From Triops longicaudatus (lineage: Eukaryota > Arthropoda > Branchiopoda > Notostraca > Triopsidae), in contig JAGQDJ010000016.1 of assembly GCA_022885665.1 (NCBI GenBank), positions 372,001 to 436,000 of the forward strand: 64,000 nucleotides of DNA, read 5' to 3'. Positions 48,333 to 61,299 of the stretch are shown here, piece by piece (the stretch's first letter is position 1; each line of letters opens with the position of its first letter). The notes beneath the pieces are model-generated. The model was not told where the DNA came from. It searched no databases and saw only the letters and a list, made by a program, of their open reading frames with translations. Made by a program: the position numbers and the translations under genes.

Positions 48333-49999
48333 TGGCTTGTAACTATAAGGAATTGTTGTTACTTGGGTTTGGTGAAAGGTTCAGTAAGGGATAAGGTATG
48401 CATCAGCGTTTGGAAATTTACGACAAGTAGAATTATGTGTATGATGTTGTCGTGTCTTGGTGCCATGTCTCTTTCGGCAAACCCAAAGTCCCTAGTGTCA
48501 CCCACTTCCGCGTTGGCTTAATTCGTATTAATTCCCCCGCAACATGCTGGTGACTTGCCGTCTAGCAAATAACAGGGTTTGTTTCGCGGGAAATGAGTGG
48601 GCTTTGTTAGGTGAATGTAGAACAACTCTATCTCCCGAATTCGTTGCTCAGCTGCTTGCAGTGGCCCTGGGATCGTAAACTTATCATACACCCCAATCTG
48701 GGATACCAGTTTCGACGTGAAACAAATTCAGCCTTGAGAAGTTACGGGCTTGACGCTGAATTACACCAGCCAAAAGATTTAAGAACCTCTGGAGATGCAA
48801 GACAAGGCAAGCCAAGGAGTCATTTCGGGTTGAACAAGGCTGTAATTTCTGTTTTCGCGAGATTTGCGTTATTGTAACGCGTAGTGTTTTGCGGGTTGTA
48901 AGATTTCCAGCCTTTTGTTGTCAAAGACATTGTGTTAGATCACAAAGTGTCCAGATCCGTGTCTGTGTTTCCAGACTTTTTTTTTCTCATTGCAACCGGA
49001 CTTATAAAACAATTCTTCTGTTCTCTTTGATGCGGATTGCACGATAGCGTATTTGACTTTTTTCTGGGGTGGGCTTCTGAGATTACCTTCACATCCGTCT
49101 AACGTCTCTTCAAGTCCAGTTGTTGTCCACCAAGGAGCACTGTGTATAGGTGGCAGCCATTTCAAGCCTGCCCCTTTTTTTCCAGTTTCACGCCGACTTG
49201 CATTGCAGTGAAAACCACGCATATTTTAGCTTCTTGGCTTTCTTTTCGTTACATGCCCAACGACTGCAAAGACTCGCCATTCTTCAATAGCAGTCTGGGC
49301 CAAAACCAACATTAATCATAGTTCCGCTTGCGCAGCGGTGCTGGGTGGACTTGTGAATGCTGGTTTGTTGTTTACCAGCTTGTTAAGAGTCAATAAGCTA
49401 TTAAGTGTCGTGGAATGTACCAGTACAGTACCAACTTAAAAGAAAAACCTCACTTGGATTTTAAGTCCCAACTTGTGCCGTGGACTCAGTTACGTTTTCT
49501 CGTGCTAAAATCAGACTTAAAGAGACGAGCAAGAGATAAGTTGACGTTTTAGTTATCACAAAACTCGGGGGCTTGAGAGATTGTCATCTCCATTTTGGGA
49601 GCTTTTGAGGGGAGAGAGAAACATCTCTGGGGAAGCTGGGTTGCCAACTTTGCTGAGCCGCAACTTGAATTCAAGAAAAACCAAAAAGGACGTCTTCCAG
49701 CCCTGGGGTTTTTCTTTAGAAATTCAAAACCCCCCTCTTTTCCGTCGCATAACAGAAGCCGGATACAATAGAGCCAAGCAGTCATTAGCTAAGCAAAAGC
49801 AAAGGATGGTGGATAATTTGGCACCTGAGTTGCCAACACTGAAGCCTAAAGGACGGACGTTGTGGTGTTGGTGCTGCCGTTTGCTTGGCGGACTCTTGGG
49901 TCCCTTTTGCGCTGGCCAAAGACGTAAAACTTGTTTAAGTGCTTGTCGTTTAGTAAGTGATCCATGTTATGCGCGAGTGTCCCTTTAAAAACGGCCTTT

Positions 50000-52900
50000 T
50001 ATGACCGAAATATTGGTTAACTACTATACCCCCACACGATAAACCGATAGCTCCCAGTAGCAACACGACGGATTAACCATCCCTGACTTGGCTCGTGTCT
50101 GACAACACCCATCCTTTGGCTATATATGCAAAAGTAGCCTACCCAAATACCAGCAAGAAATTATAGATACCGAGTTGCAAAAATTTTCGCCGAGTGTTTC
50201 TGCGCGCGCAGCCCGCAAAACCCCTGTCTACTACGGCCAACTCCGCGCGAGGCACAGACAACAGCACGGGGATTTGCGTGCTATCCCAGGCGGAGTCAAA
50301 AAGGCTAAAAAAATCTAATTTGCTACCTCACTTGAACTTGCAAAAAACAACCCAGTGTTTTGATCATCCCACGGCAAAATTTATATCCTCCTAGCCCTCA
50401 CATTCCACCAAAAATACACAGTGACTAGAGTGCACAACTGACATCATTTACTGGCCCAGTGTTCTCTCCCGACTTGCAAAAAGTCTCTGTATTGGTGAAT
50501 CCAATCTTGGAACGAATCAGTTGAAGTAGCACTGTACGTGCCAATTGTGGAAGGTTGTGACTGTGGTCCCAGAGAACGTAACAAACGGCATCAACGTAAA
50601 TAAAACTCTAAGAAAAAGAAGTTCGGCTTTAATGAATCACCGTTAGAAAGGATCCGAAGTTGTATTATTCGCTTGAAAGCCTGAAATCGTTGTCAGAGGG
50701 AAATTTCGCTTTGGCTCGACGCTTCGGCTGTAATTAAGAAAAGTCTCCCAGCGTGCTTGCCACACTGTGTAATTGCCCAGGCCGCAGGGGCATCCCAGTG
50801 TGATGTATGTGCCGCCTGACAGACGATTGCAGTCCTCGTCGTCGTATGTTCTCCGCCTGATCCTCAACGTCCTCAGTAGCAACGCTTCGCTAGCCTATTC
50901 GCTTTACAACCCCTTATGGCATCAATGATTAAAGCGCTCATTGGGGGAGGAGCTTGTTACACGCTTATCATTTGCCTGTTTTCACCACCTCAAGGCCTAC
51001 TTCCTGAAATTTCCCGTGTAATGACAAAAGTCTGAGAATCTCCTATCGTCATCTCAATCTTGAAGTGGTTTTTACACCAACATTTTCTCAAGCGCATCCG
51101 AGAAAAATTGCCGAAAGCAAGGCTCCTAATTTACGTCAATAGGCATAGGCCATAAAAGCATCTCTCCCTTGACTAGAAATGAGCGGGTGCGTCGCTAGAT
51201 GGCGGTCAAGGTGATATTTCTGTAAAGTTGGTTACCATCACGGTTATTTAGGCAGGGCAAAAACCGTGTCCCAACCCTCTACAGACACGTTATTTCGGTG
51301 TCCTCGACCTTAGCACCCTGCGATGCGAATTTAAACTAGCTAGGGGCCACAGGCAAGTTTTTGTGCCCAGTGTAGCGTGAGAAGGAATTATACGGTCTTC
51401 CCGCGGAACTGGCCCGAACCTCGGGTAGGTTTCTGCAGCTGCGCGGTTGGCGTCATCATCACAGCCCGTTTGTCTTGGGTTACTCTTCGAGTCCAGGATT
51501 GGTGGCACGCTGACACCTGTCCGGCGATTGGACCTGGTTATTTACAAGCGGAGATGGACGCCCCCCTTGCTGCCCGGTTGAGTTAAAACCCGCGGATCCA
51601 TTACAGTGAGGAGCTCCCCGTGTGTGTCACGACACTCTGTACTCGTTCGATTGCGCGTCCTAGCCGTCAGAGCTCGCAGGTCCGGGGCCGGGAAAGACCG
51701 CGGGACTAGGAATCCACGGCTCGGCTACGCTCTCTTACCCGACGAGCGCCATCCAGGGGGGACAAAAACGCCCAGGAGCTATTCTGCCCCCTTCACGTTA
51801 TGTGGTTGAGTAGGAAGGGCATTGTGAAGCTTGCAGCAAACATTGCCAAGCACGCGTGAGTATAGACTGGACGCAGTTGGAGCTCCATGCTCCGACTGTC
51901 GTGGCAGGCGTGCTGCTTTTTTCGCCAACTTGTGTAATTTTGCCTATCCCAGTCACCAACTCCGTATCTTTGGAATTGTGACAGCAAGCCATTTTGCAAC
52001 CATACGGGGAGAGTTAATTGACAAAAACCGCGCAAGTCATCGAAAATCAAAATTACTCGCCAAATTCTTAGTTTTTTCACGGTAATCCGATCTTGTTGGG
52101 GGGAGAGTAAAAAAATTTTGTACCTTGGCATATCATTCAATATCCCCACGCCCCCTTTTGGGAGAACAGTGCCAGAGAATCGCATACGGAAGCGTTAAGA
52201 GAGTCTGTGCCGCTCTAGGAGATACCCAAACTTACCCTCCTCATCACCCCCTCTTACGTCGCCTCCCTACCCCCCACACGCGCCACATATACTACACACC
52301 CCCTTCTTCGGGAGAGACGAAAATTTCGTGGGACGTGCCTGACCATACGCCCAACTCGCGGAAACCCGCGCGGCGCTGCCACCGCGTTCGCCCAAGCAAG
52401 CAAGCTCCGAGTGGCTTCCTCTTGGAATCGGGCAAGTCTCCGCTCGCCATAGACTTTTAGTTGTGCCATTCCGAAGGGCAAAGGAGGGTTTGTGTTGTGC
52501 CCTTGCCTTTTGCCAGTACTAGAGCAAAAAGGCTAAGCAAACGCAACCCCCCTTACGAAAATTCCAGACCTATAAAAACCTGACCTACAAGGTTCATAGG
52601 CCTAACATCCTGTCACCGACTCCCTCCTGTGTGAGATCCTAAACAAAAAAAATTGGTGGACAACGGTCTGAAGCCCTAATTTGCGGAAAATCTTCCCAAG
52701 GATTGCTCGTTAAACTCCACCGTCATCCCCGTGTCTTTGGGTCCTTTTTTTTGCCCTGGTCTACTATCATTACCATTAGAGTTGGTCAACGTTGTTGGCA
52801 CTGTCGAGCTAGCAACTGATCGGTCTATTAATTTTTACGACTCCGGTTGAGCAACTCGTCTTTCGGTTTGTTCGTCGACTACCAGCCAGTTTGATATTAT

Positions 52901-53149
52901 GGTGCGACAGCGTCGTGTGCGTGTGATGGGTGTCCTAGCTTGTAATCATTGTTGTGCCGCGATTCAGTCGGTTGACTGCGGGCTGTGGAATTAAAAACCC
53001 TCGACAACATCTCCAGTCAAGGCAAGATTAGCTTGCCGTTTTTCTCAAACCTTCAAGTACTTTTTCCTAGTTAACCCTTAAACCGGCTTTGCCTTGTATC
53101 AGGCAAGCCAGAAAATCTCCTGAAAATATATTTAAAACCCATTGACGCT
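50000..53149 (+). promoter_or_regulatory. GC-richer upstream and 5'UTR zone of abd-A
   Basis: Denser in CpG and GC than the rest of the intergenic DNA, with open but unrecognisable short frames at 51377-51586 and 51606-51809 that read like GC-driven chance ORFs. It contains a CTCF-like site at 51192-51206. A possible initiator TTCAGTC with A at 52966 lies 184 bp before the ATG, without a TATA box at -30 or a clear DPE at +28. The abd-A promoter is most likely in the last few hundred bases, but its exact start cannot be fixed from sequence. Confidence 0.4.
51192..51206 (+). promoter_or_regulatory. candidate CTCF insulator site upstream of abd-A
   Basis: TCGCTAGATGGCGGT matches CCASYAGRKGGCRSY at 13 of 15 positions, including the whole core. 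It sits 1.94 kb before the abd-A start codon. CTCF marks Hox domain boundaries in flies and vertebrates. Confidence 0.5.
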
Positions 53150-53663
53150 ATGAGCTCCAAGTTCCTGGATAGTATGTTGACCAAGTACCAGGCTGAGAAT
53201 GGGCCGGGTGCGGTAGTGAATTATTCCACGCAACATGCGGCCGCCAGAATGTACCCGTACGTGTCTATGGGTCACCAAAGTGCTGCCGCCAGTTTTGCCG
53301 GCGCGGCCGGCTTAGGTGGCTATTCCAATGCTTTAGTAGCAGGGGTCACAGACTCGGAAAAACAATGTCGGTTTAACAATGCGGCTGCTGCAGCCAGTAT
53401 GGCCGGAGTTGCTGAAGCTATGGTGAATTATTCTTTAGGACACCAAAATGGCGTGGGCGTGTCAGCAGCGGCCAGCATGGCCCAAGCAGCCGCCGGTTTT
53501 TACCAAGTGGCCGCCGGGGGAGGCGCGGGAGCCGGCGTCGGAGACCCGAATAACCCCCTCTCGGCCTGTTCGCACGGGCCGGCAGGACTCGGACTCGGTG
53601 TGCACCATCATCAGACATCCCCTGGACCTGAATTACCTCGCTACCCCTGGATGTCCATCACAG
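53150..53663 (+). CDS. abd-A: abdominal-A Hox protein, exon 1 (partial CDS)
   Basis: First coding exon of the posterior Hox transcription factor that specifies abdominal segment identity. It encodes 171 residues plus one base. Residues 1-10 (MSSKFLDSML) match the Abd-A start MSSKFxxDSML. YPYVSMG is at 35-41, Ala/Gly-rich tracts at 45-56, 78-91, 105-115 and 121-130, a short His run at 152-154, and the Exd-binding hexapeptide YPWM at 165-168 in the context LPRYPWMSIT. The exon ends ACA G|GTAAAA at 53663/53664, a phase-1 donor. The next exon is expected to begin with the rest of an Asp codon, giving the family SITDWM before the homeodomain. ATG 53150 is the first in-frame ATG after an in-frame TAA at 53072-53074. 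Codons are GC-rich compared with the flanks. The homeodomain is not in this window. Ubx and Antp also carry YPWM but have different N-termini, so abd-A is the secure assignment. Confidence 0.93.
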
Positions 53664-53669
53664 GTAAAA
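53664..53669 (+). other. abd-A: abd-A exon 1 splice donor (phase 1)
   Basis: CAG|GTAAAA immediately after YPWMSIT. Reading on across the junction adds a Lys/Trp/Phe-rich tail and a stop, which is unlike Hox protein. This supports splicing here. Confidence 0.88.
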
Positions 53670-55675
53670 CATGGCACGCTTTTTATCCATTCCTTTTCTT
53701 TATTTTTTTTAACTGTAAATAGTTTTGCAAGCGTGAAATTGGGTTTTCGTACCCACTGAGCACCGCAATAAACACGTAAAATTCCAGGTAAGAGCGTCAG
53801 GCAGATTTTACATTACACGAGAAAAGCGAGAAAAGTCTTTATTTTCCTGTGAGCGTTAGTTTTTGCAACCATTTCACTAATTTCCACCATGCTCAAAAAA
53901 AGGGGTAGAACCGTTTACGGTCTTTCTTTAGGTAAGGAGAATAGGGGATAGGTTTTGCACTTTATTGACCGTTGATGGTCGGTTTTATGGCTGTCAAATG
54001 AAGAGCCAGGGAGGGGGGGGGGGCCTACCCAAGGTGCCACCAGAAAGTTACGGGATAGACCGCATTGACAATGATGAGACGCTCAGGGTGAAAACCTCAG
54101 TATTGGAAGGTTAAGTGAGGAAATTTAACCGTGGTTTTATTCACGTGTCAACCCCCAAAACGTTAAACGGACACTAAAACGCATATTTGAGGGCGCATGG
54201 GGTAGGGTAGGGTTTCGGACGCAAGAATGGCACATTTCTTTTTTGATAGTTCCTAAATGTGTCACACTTACACATGATATTGTTTTCCGGGTCGTACGAG
54301 GGGGATGGGGGGAAAGAGATGTCACTCAGCTTCTACAGCGTTTTAAGGAGCCATTACCACTTTGCTCCCTGACTGCGGGGCTAAATTAGCACCAATAAAA
54401 AAGTGAGTGACATATCTCGTAGTGTTCACCCCCCCCCCCTAATCGGCAGTAGTGTGGCATATATTGGCTTTTCTATATTAAAAAGGGATTGGAAGGGTTC
54501 GTAAATTCCTGGAGGCGGAGCTTTGCCGACAATATCAGATAGCTATCGTATTCCAGCATTGATTCACGCTAACCAGAATAGTTGCCGGCCGCCCAGCGCT
54601 TGGGCCCAAATGGAGAACAGAGCATAAATTTCTTCGCTGTTCCGGCCCAGCTTGCAAATATTAAGGCTGTTAAATGGTGGGTGGGGGGCAGGTCGTCCCT
54701 TATGGGCTAGACGACACTTTGCGTGAACCGGATCAAGAAAAAGAAATGTTCTAAGATACAATAAAAGGGCTTTCGTTCCCTGAAATTGATCCGAAATATG
54801 TAAGGGTAAGAGCTTAAAAAAAGTGAGACAGACTGTTAACCTGTGGGAGTATTTTTTTTTTCGGTGTTTTTATGAGAACCAATAGTGCTGGCGCGTGTAG
54901 CATACCATTTCTTTGAGAATCAATACACCATTGGGCTATTGTAGTGTCTATGACTACGTCATTTTGGGGTCTTGTGTTCGTGGCGCTCGTGTGTCTATTC
55001 TTTATCGTAACGGGGAGAGCATGGATGTAAGCGTGAGTAAATAATTTGGCAGAAAATGGGAGAGATAGGTTGAAGAATAAACACATTTCATAACTAACAA
55101 GTGTGAAAGGTTCTCCGAGTAGGTGCGTTAGCTAGGAATAATGCAGCTTAGCGTGTCAAGAACGAATGTGTTTTCCTTTTCAATCGTGCCTTCGAGATTA
55201 GGGGGCTCATCAGCGGGTTCTGCACCAACTTGGACGCAGTTGCTGAAGTAAGAAGACCGTAAATATAGGATTTGCAGTTTGAAACTTGCGTAGAAAGAAA
55301 TTTGTAATAAAAAATCAGCCTTTTTCTCATGAGGTGTGGTTTATTTTCATCGGAAATTGAGCTCACAAAGCTCAAAGAAAAGGAACCAAAGGTAAACTGA
55401 TTTAACGTTTTTGCCTTTGCCCTGGAAACACAGGAATAGCTTGACACTCATACTTAACGTGCAGAAAATAAAACTGTTTAAGTACGGGAATTCTACAGTT
55501 AGTATAAGCTTGAGAACTTAACGAACTAATTTGCTGCGAGCACTAATGCCAATCAAATGTTCTCTACGGGTAGTCGTCCGGGTACTACAAAGATTCATAG
55601 TTGGCAACAGTGAATATTTGCAGCTAGTACTAAACCAGAAATGAAAATTGCCCTATTTTTTCGCCTTGTTACTAA

Positions 55676-55698
55676 GTTCATTGTTGACGTCAATGAAC
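55676..55698. promoter_or_regulatory. nested palindrome with CRE between inverted SOX-like sites
   Basis: Arms GTTCATTG and CAATGAAC enclose TTGACGT. The central TTGACGTCAA is itself a palindrome containing the full CRE TGACGTCA (55685-55692). Confidence 0.35.
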
Positions 55699-55814
55699 CT
55701 GCAGCTGGAAAGGGTCTAGAACATTCATTGTTGTCAATAATAAATATTACGTGACGGATTTAGCAAACGGTTTCTGTGCAAAAGACTTCGCTGTCTTGAA
55801 GGGAAAGCGCTATA

Positions 55815-55852
55815 ATGTACTATAGTAGTATTCTTGTAATACTGTAGTACAT
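55815..55852. repeat. imperfect hairpin and adjoining short direct repeat
   Basis: ATGTACTATAGTAGTATT faces AATACTGTAGTACAT across CTTGT. The right end overlaps GTAGTACATCAATCA, which recurs as GTAATACATCAATCA about 30 bp on. Confidence 0.45.
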
Positions 55853-56368
55853 CAATCACGTACCGCACCAATTGCTGTAATACATCAATCAGTCGACAAT
55901 TATATATTTATTTATTTTATTACTTGTATGTATTTTCGAAGCTTTAAATTTGTTTAGTGGTTTCTTGTATTTCTTTTTCTTTCTGTATTATTCTCATTAT
56001 CATTATACTTTTTTACTTTCCTTGTTAATCCAGAACTTCTTTTACGCTCCTGTAAACAGCATCTGGATACCCTTTTGCTTAGTAGCACAAGAAATTGTTT
56101 TGGGCTTTATTATGCCACTTTTTTGTCCCATCTGATGGGCTGGCAGCACTTTCGCGAAAGAAATGAATCTGACGCTTTTTATAACAATGCAAAAAGTGCG
56201 CTGATTGAAAAAGGTGTTCCAGAAAAGGTGCAGATGAGCAAGGGAGATAGTAACGGCAAATTATGTCAGAAAACAATAGGTTTGACTGGTTAGCATGGGG
56301 CGGGCGGGGGGAAAGGCACTGGCTTTGTGTATATTTCATTCTTAAGATGGTGAGGTTCCCGTATGTAT

Positions 56369-56383
56369 CCAATTGTGACGTCA
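56369..56383 (+). promoter_or_regulatory. CCAAT plus CRE pair
   Basis: CCAAT (56369-56373) then TGACGTCA (56376-56383), in abd-A intron 1. The same pairing occurs at 3.75 and 18.66 kb. Confidence 0.3.
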
Positions 56384-59300
56384 TAAGTGTGCGTCGATGT
56401 CTTGCTCGAGTTCACACCGTCTTGGCGTTCGGTTAAAAATTAGAGCTCGGCTTCGGATAGTAGACACTCTATAAAACATTGGGAGATTTGCATCCGAAAA
56501 GGCAGGCGGATCCACGCTCGATAAAGATAGCAGGTGATGACGTTGAGAGCCCACTTGCAAGCGCTCTGCGAGACCATAAGCGCACTTTGATTCCCCCGCG
56601 CGCTTATGGCGGAACGTTACGTTACCGCTTTTTCTTCAGCGCCAGTTAATAAACAAGTCTGGCAAATTGCCTGCGCGGTTACTTTGTCCCTCCACGAGCC
56701 TCTTTATAACCCTCTGTTGTTCTTTATCTTTATCGAATACATAAAACAAAGAAAAATATAGAAAACTACCCAGCAGTTAACTTTTTTTCAGAAATTATCA
56801 TGTTTTTCCTCGCCTTTAAAATCCAAGACCAAGAACACGTGTTTTTATGATCAGTTTCAAGAAACCTTTAGTTCAAAAGTAAGAATTTTTGTTATTTTTG
56901 CATCACAATAAATCCGAGTCTCTACTTTTACTTCACAATTGATTAGCCGCCGCACTGTCTTTGAGCGGAAACTTTTTGTACATTTATTTGACCAAAAAAT
57001 CCTTCATTCAAATATATTTCGAAGCGCTTATTTCTGCACAGTTCTAGTTCTACCATTTTTGTCATTCTTCAGTGGCATTACACGGGAAATAAGTCCCAAA
57101 ATTCGCAGCTTTGAACATTATCTCAATAAATTAGGGAATAATTTCGATGACGCTTACCATGCCATGGTTCTGTTGGCTTGGCGTGAAAGATAGATGGCCT
57201 TTCAGCCTCTCTACCTTGCATCGTGACAAGAAAAACATGACCCTAGAGACCCGTTACCTGTAACGCTGGAAGAGCCAACTGCCAGACACAAAAATACCTT
57301 GAAAGACGCTGTTGGGTTCTCTCTGGCGTTGCTTAGGTGCTCCAAAGGCTTGTCTATCGTTCGTAGGTGTATGTATATTGGTTAGCTTTTAGAAGTACCT
57401 CGCAGCAAGCGTCTTTCTCCGAGAATTGGGCCCCTTGTAACAACAAGATTCAATCCCTGGGCTATCGAGTCTTACGACCCACCGCATCTTTGCATACCAA
57501 AAAAGGGGTGGGAACTACACTGCTACGTCTGGGGGCGATGCAGGACCAAATTCGTGTCATTTGCATGCCTCTCGTCTCCACCTTGTATACCACAGGAGGC
57601 CTCCTTTCCTTGTTGCTTTCCAGATTTCACAGCCAAGGCCTAAATAACTCGCCTGAATCAAAATCGCGCCCCGTGACAAGTACCAACTCGAGACATCGAA
57701 TTCAACCACCTTAACATGCATGTTTCCTTTTTCTTCACTGTAAAAAGTTTCTTGCGATTCTTGTAGTAAATTGCTGAATTTACAAAAACATTTCTTTAGA
57801 ATTTCTTAAAAATGCTTACTGTAAAGTTGATGTAATTTAGTGACTAAAAATAGTAAAAAAATTAATAGGGTTTATTGTTATTTACTGGACGTACTAGAAT
57901 AAGTCTTCTGCAGATTTACTAAATACTTTTCATAAGAGAAAATTGTTATTTTAAAAATATTGTAAGCTAATTACTAAAAATGTAGAGAATAAATTTAGTG
58001 AAGTGAATAAATTTAGAACCGAATAGTGTAATTTTTTAAGGTATTATCATCCTGTAATTTGTAAGGAGTAGGTGGAGTAAACGGTCTGACAGTACAAGTA
58101 CCACGCATACTACGATTGGGGGAAGGAAAAGGCAGTTGGAAGCGCCGTTAGAGGCCTTAGGTTTCAAAATCGATAGAGCCATTTGCTGTTGCCACATTAT
58201 GACGCCATTCCGAGTTGGTAGAACGTCGTCTAATGGAGAAATATGAACTTGGTTCTGCATAAACGCGGACATTTTCGACGAAAACGCGACTCGAAGCTGC
58301 AGTACATCATAGGTCTATATTAACACAAAGGGAGAAATAGCACTTTGCAACTCTTTTAATTAGCTGAGGTGGGGTGGGTGGATGTTCCTGTTCCAAAGTC
58401 CTCACCCAAAATGCAGAGCTAGACTGCATCAGGTAGTCCATTACCATTCTAACCCCCCAGCCTTTTTACCCTCCCTACCTTGATCCCTTTTTGCGAAGGA
58501 GTCGGGATGAGCTTTTGTTGTCTTTTCTTTTTTGCCTTTGCTATATACGTGTCCCGCTGTAACATCAACGCCCGCAGAGTTGTAATCCAGGTCGTTAGAG
58601 CGGACGCGAAAGCACAGTTACATTTCACGCTGTCGCATTGAAGCTATTTGCTATGGGCAACCAAGATATAAGGATTACGACACAGCTACCGAACTTAGTA
58701 ACGCCATCAGCAAGTATATTCATATTTTCTCCCTTTTCTCTGCGAAGAGGAAACTTGGGTCAATTTCGCTTTATTTCGGTCGTAGAACTAAACTTGTCTG
58801 AAAATATAACTACTAAATGCAGACGTCAATGTTAAATGGCTAACGGCTAAATGCAGACCTGTTCTGCAACACACACATAGCTGAACTTTTTGGGTATTAA
58901 TACTCAAAGCAACAATGAAAGAACACCATCTTTTTTAATAGAAAGCACTAAAATCAGTCTTTATTTAATTTCTCGATTAATTGGTGCTTATTTTTTAATT
59001 ATTAAAAAAACGAATTTTTTAAAAGATTTTTTCTATTTATGCGTTACGTTACGGTTGACTCGAATCTTCTTAAAGGTCTCCTTTCGCGCCAAGACAGGGG
59101 TAAGAAAACCGTGTCTTTATCGGAGTAAATAACGTGGGAGGAAAGAAAGCCATCATGCTTTCAGCTGGTGTGTGCTTTATAGTAGTTTCCGTGTATACAC
59201 AACGTATCAAAGGCTTTTGTTCCCTCACACGGACGTTATTGTTCCGTACTTCTAATTTCAAGCCATAGCTCAAATTTCCTGGGTCATGTGATTGGTGCAA

Positions 59301-61299
59301 GACCAGGAGTTGCAGCATAGGCTTTTACGAGTATATTTCCCCAGTGAGAAATGGGCCTCATATATTATGGACAATTTAATTTCCCAGCTCTTGCAGAAAC
59401 GAAAAGACACATCCAAAAGAAAGTGCAATTTAGTCTTATCCTTAGTAGCTTAATCAAATTTATGCAAAACAGGCTCCGTTTCTTTTTTTACCCCTCCACA
59501 CGGAGAGGGAGATTTCCTCGAAATTTCTACTTTCGTTCCCTGCTTTGTGATTGACTCAAATGCTTATGTGATCTTTCGACTCCTCAGCACATGCGTATAA
59601 CGCTACCCTATTATGGATCAGAAGCAACTCATTTTCTGATAACGCCTATCACACGTACGAACACTGCTGGCCTATCCATCACATCCTATCCCCCCCCCCC
59701 TTGACTCATAACTTCATTCCAAGCTTTTACCTTGATTTACACAGGTGCTGTTACCAGAACTAAGCACGTTGCCTTGGAAAATGACACCGCCTTAGCCTAA
59801 ATAGAGAACACTTTTAAAAAATAAATAAAATACAACCGAAAAAATACCGGGAAATAGTAACGATAAAGTACAGCAAGAAATTAAGAAAAAAAATGCTTCA
59901 TTACAATGAAATATTGCAACTAAAAGGACAAAATTTCGAAATAATTACAACTTAAAACCATTTTTTTTTAGTAGTGACACTCAAATGATGCATAAGCTTA
60001 TGCAACACATAACAGGAATGAACCTGCGTCGGAAATTATTTCTTGAAGCACTCATTTAAAAAAATACAGTAAAAATAAAAACCACGGTAAAATAAAAAAT
60101 ATGGTACAAAATAAAGTAAGAAGCCAAGGTAAGATACATGCAAAAAAGGCATGGAAATAAAAAGGGGGTACGAGTTGTGATAGTCGAAACAAAAGTGAAG
60201 CGTATCCTATCAAAAGTGCAGAGACTTTGTCCGTTTTTAATAGCCTGGGCTTTAACGGCAACCACCAGGCCCTTTTGCTCTTATTTACGATGCCAATTTC
60301 GTGGCCATCATAGTTTCTTACGCTGGCTCTCTTCGTCCCTACTATGTGTGATACCTTCCCGGTCTTTTTTTTCCCTTTAAGACACATTATAGCTTCTTGC
60401 GACCATTTCTTTTCGGGCAACAACACACTCTGGCTCCATGTGTGCTGCCGTTGTTCTCACAGGCCGTAAAAGAAGACACAGTTCGTAAGCTGAGAGTACT
60501 TAAAAGATCATTGTTTGCTGTTGCATCTAAATATCCCAATTAAAAAGCCAACGGAGCCTTGAACCCGGGAATTCCTCCATAAACTCCGCCCCCTTAAAAC
60601 TACAGAATATAGTTGTAGAAGGTCTCCTTTTTCCTTCTTGCCCAAGTTTGCAGCTGAAGATGAAAAATTCAGGGAAAAATCGGAAAAAAAAGAATAGGAA
60701 GAAGCTTGAGTAGGCTAGAGTAGGCCTACTTCCCTCTTGGCAACACGAAAGGCCCTTTTTTCTCTTTTTCCTTTGCTGTTGTGTTACGTGTCCTCTCCCT
60801 GGCTTGCCACCCTAATATATAGCTTTTCGAAACAGGAGAGAGACGGAGGGTTGTGGGGGCAGACGAAAAAAGGAAAAAAAGATAATGTGGTACGGCCTAA
60901 GAATCGAAGCGCGAGAGGGTGGGTTGTTGCTTTAGTACTACTTGGAGTGCTATTCGTCCGTTTCTCTCGGCAGCCATTGCAAAAGAGGCAGGGAAAATGT
61001 CAGGGGTTGAGATTTAACCCCTGTACAACCATATATTACCCCAGCGACGCACATCTAGGGGTGTGCGTAACTCGTACCCACGAGAAGAATCTTTAACCCC
61101 ACTCATCCATCTCTAGGCTTTGGATGCACAAACTCGAAAAGGCCTAATGCCACCTCGACGAGCCTCAAACTTTTTAAGACCTTGGAGATGAAACGCTAGC
61201 CGTCACTAATCCCGGTCTTTGCATTTTTAACATGTTTTAAATCTTCATTCGTATTTTTTTTTTAATCAACACAGTTTTTCCAAAGAATTTGTCTATTCC

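Larger units (their letters stand above)
32560..49990. other. non-coding DNA between the miRNA hairpin and the abd-A upstream zone
   Basis: The longest frames (34990-35643, 217 codons; 33583-34023; 49581-49988) have no conserved domain I recognise and look like chance. C-rich tracts lie near 33.0-33.1 kb. A plus-strand iab-8-type transcript would cross this block toward abd-A. Confidence 0.5.

Noticed and set aside
49581..49988. 135-codon plus-strand frame upstream of abd-A
   Set aside because: It has a Cys/Trp cluster near the end, but no motif spacing that fits a known zinc-binding family and no supporting splice or promoter context.
53124..53136. TATA-like AATATATTTAAAA before abd-A
   Set aside because: Only about 14-26 bp before the ATG, so transcription would start inside the coding sequence.
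53418..53618. Minus-strand Arg-rich frame inside abd-A exon 1
   Set aside because: Shadow of the GC-rich Ala/Gly codons of the sense strand.
53664..53722. Continuation of the abd-A frame past YPWMSIT to a stop
   Set aside because: It crosses a consensus donor and reads as unrelated aromatic/Lys-rich sequence, so it is intron read-through.
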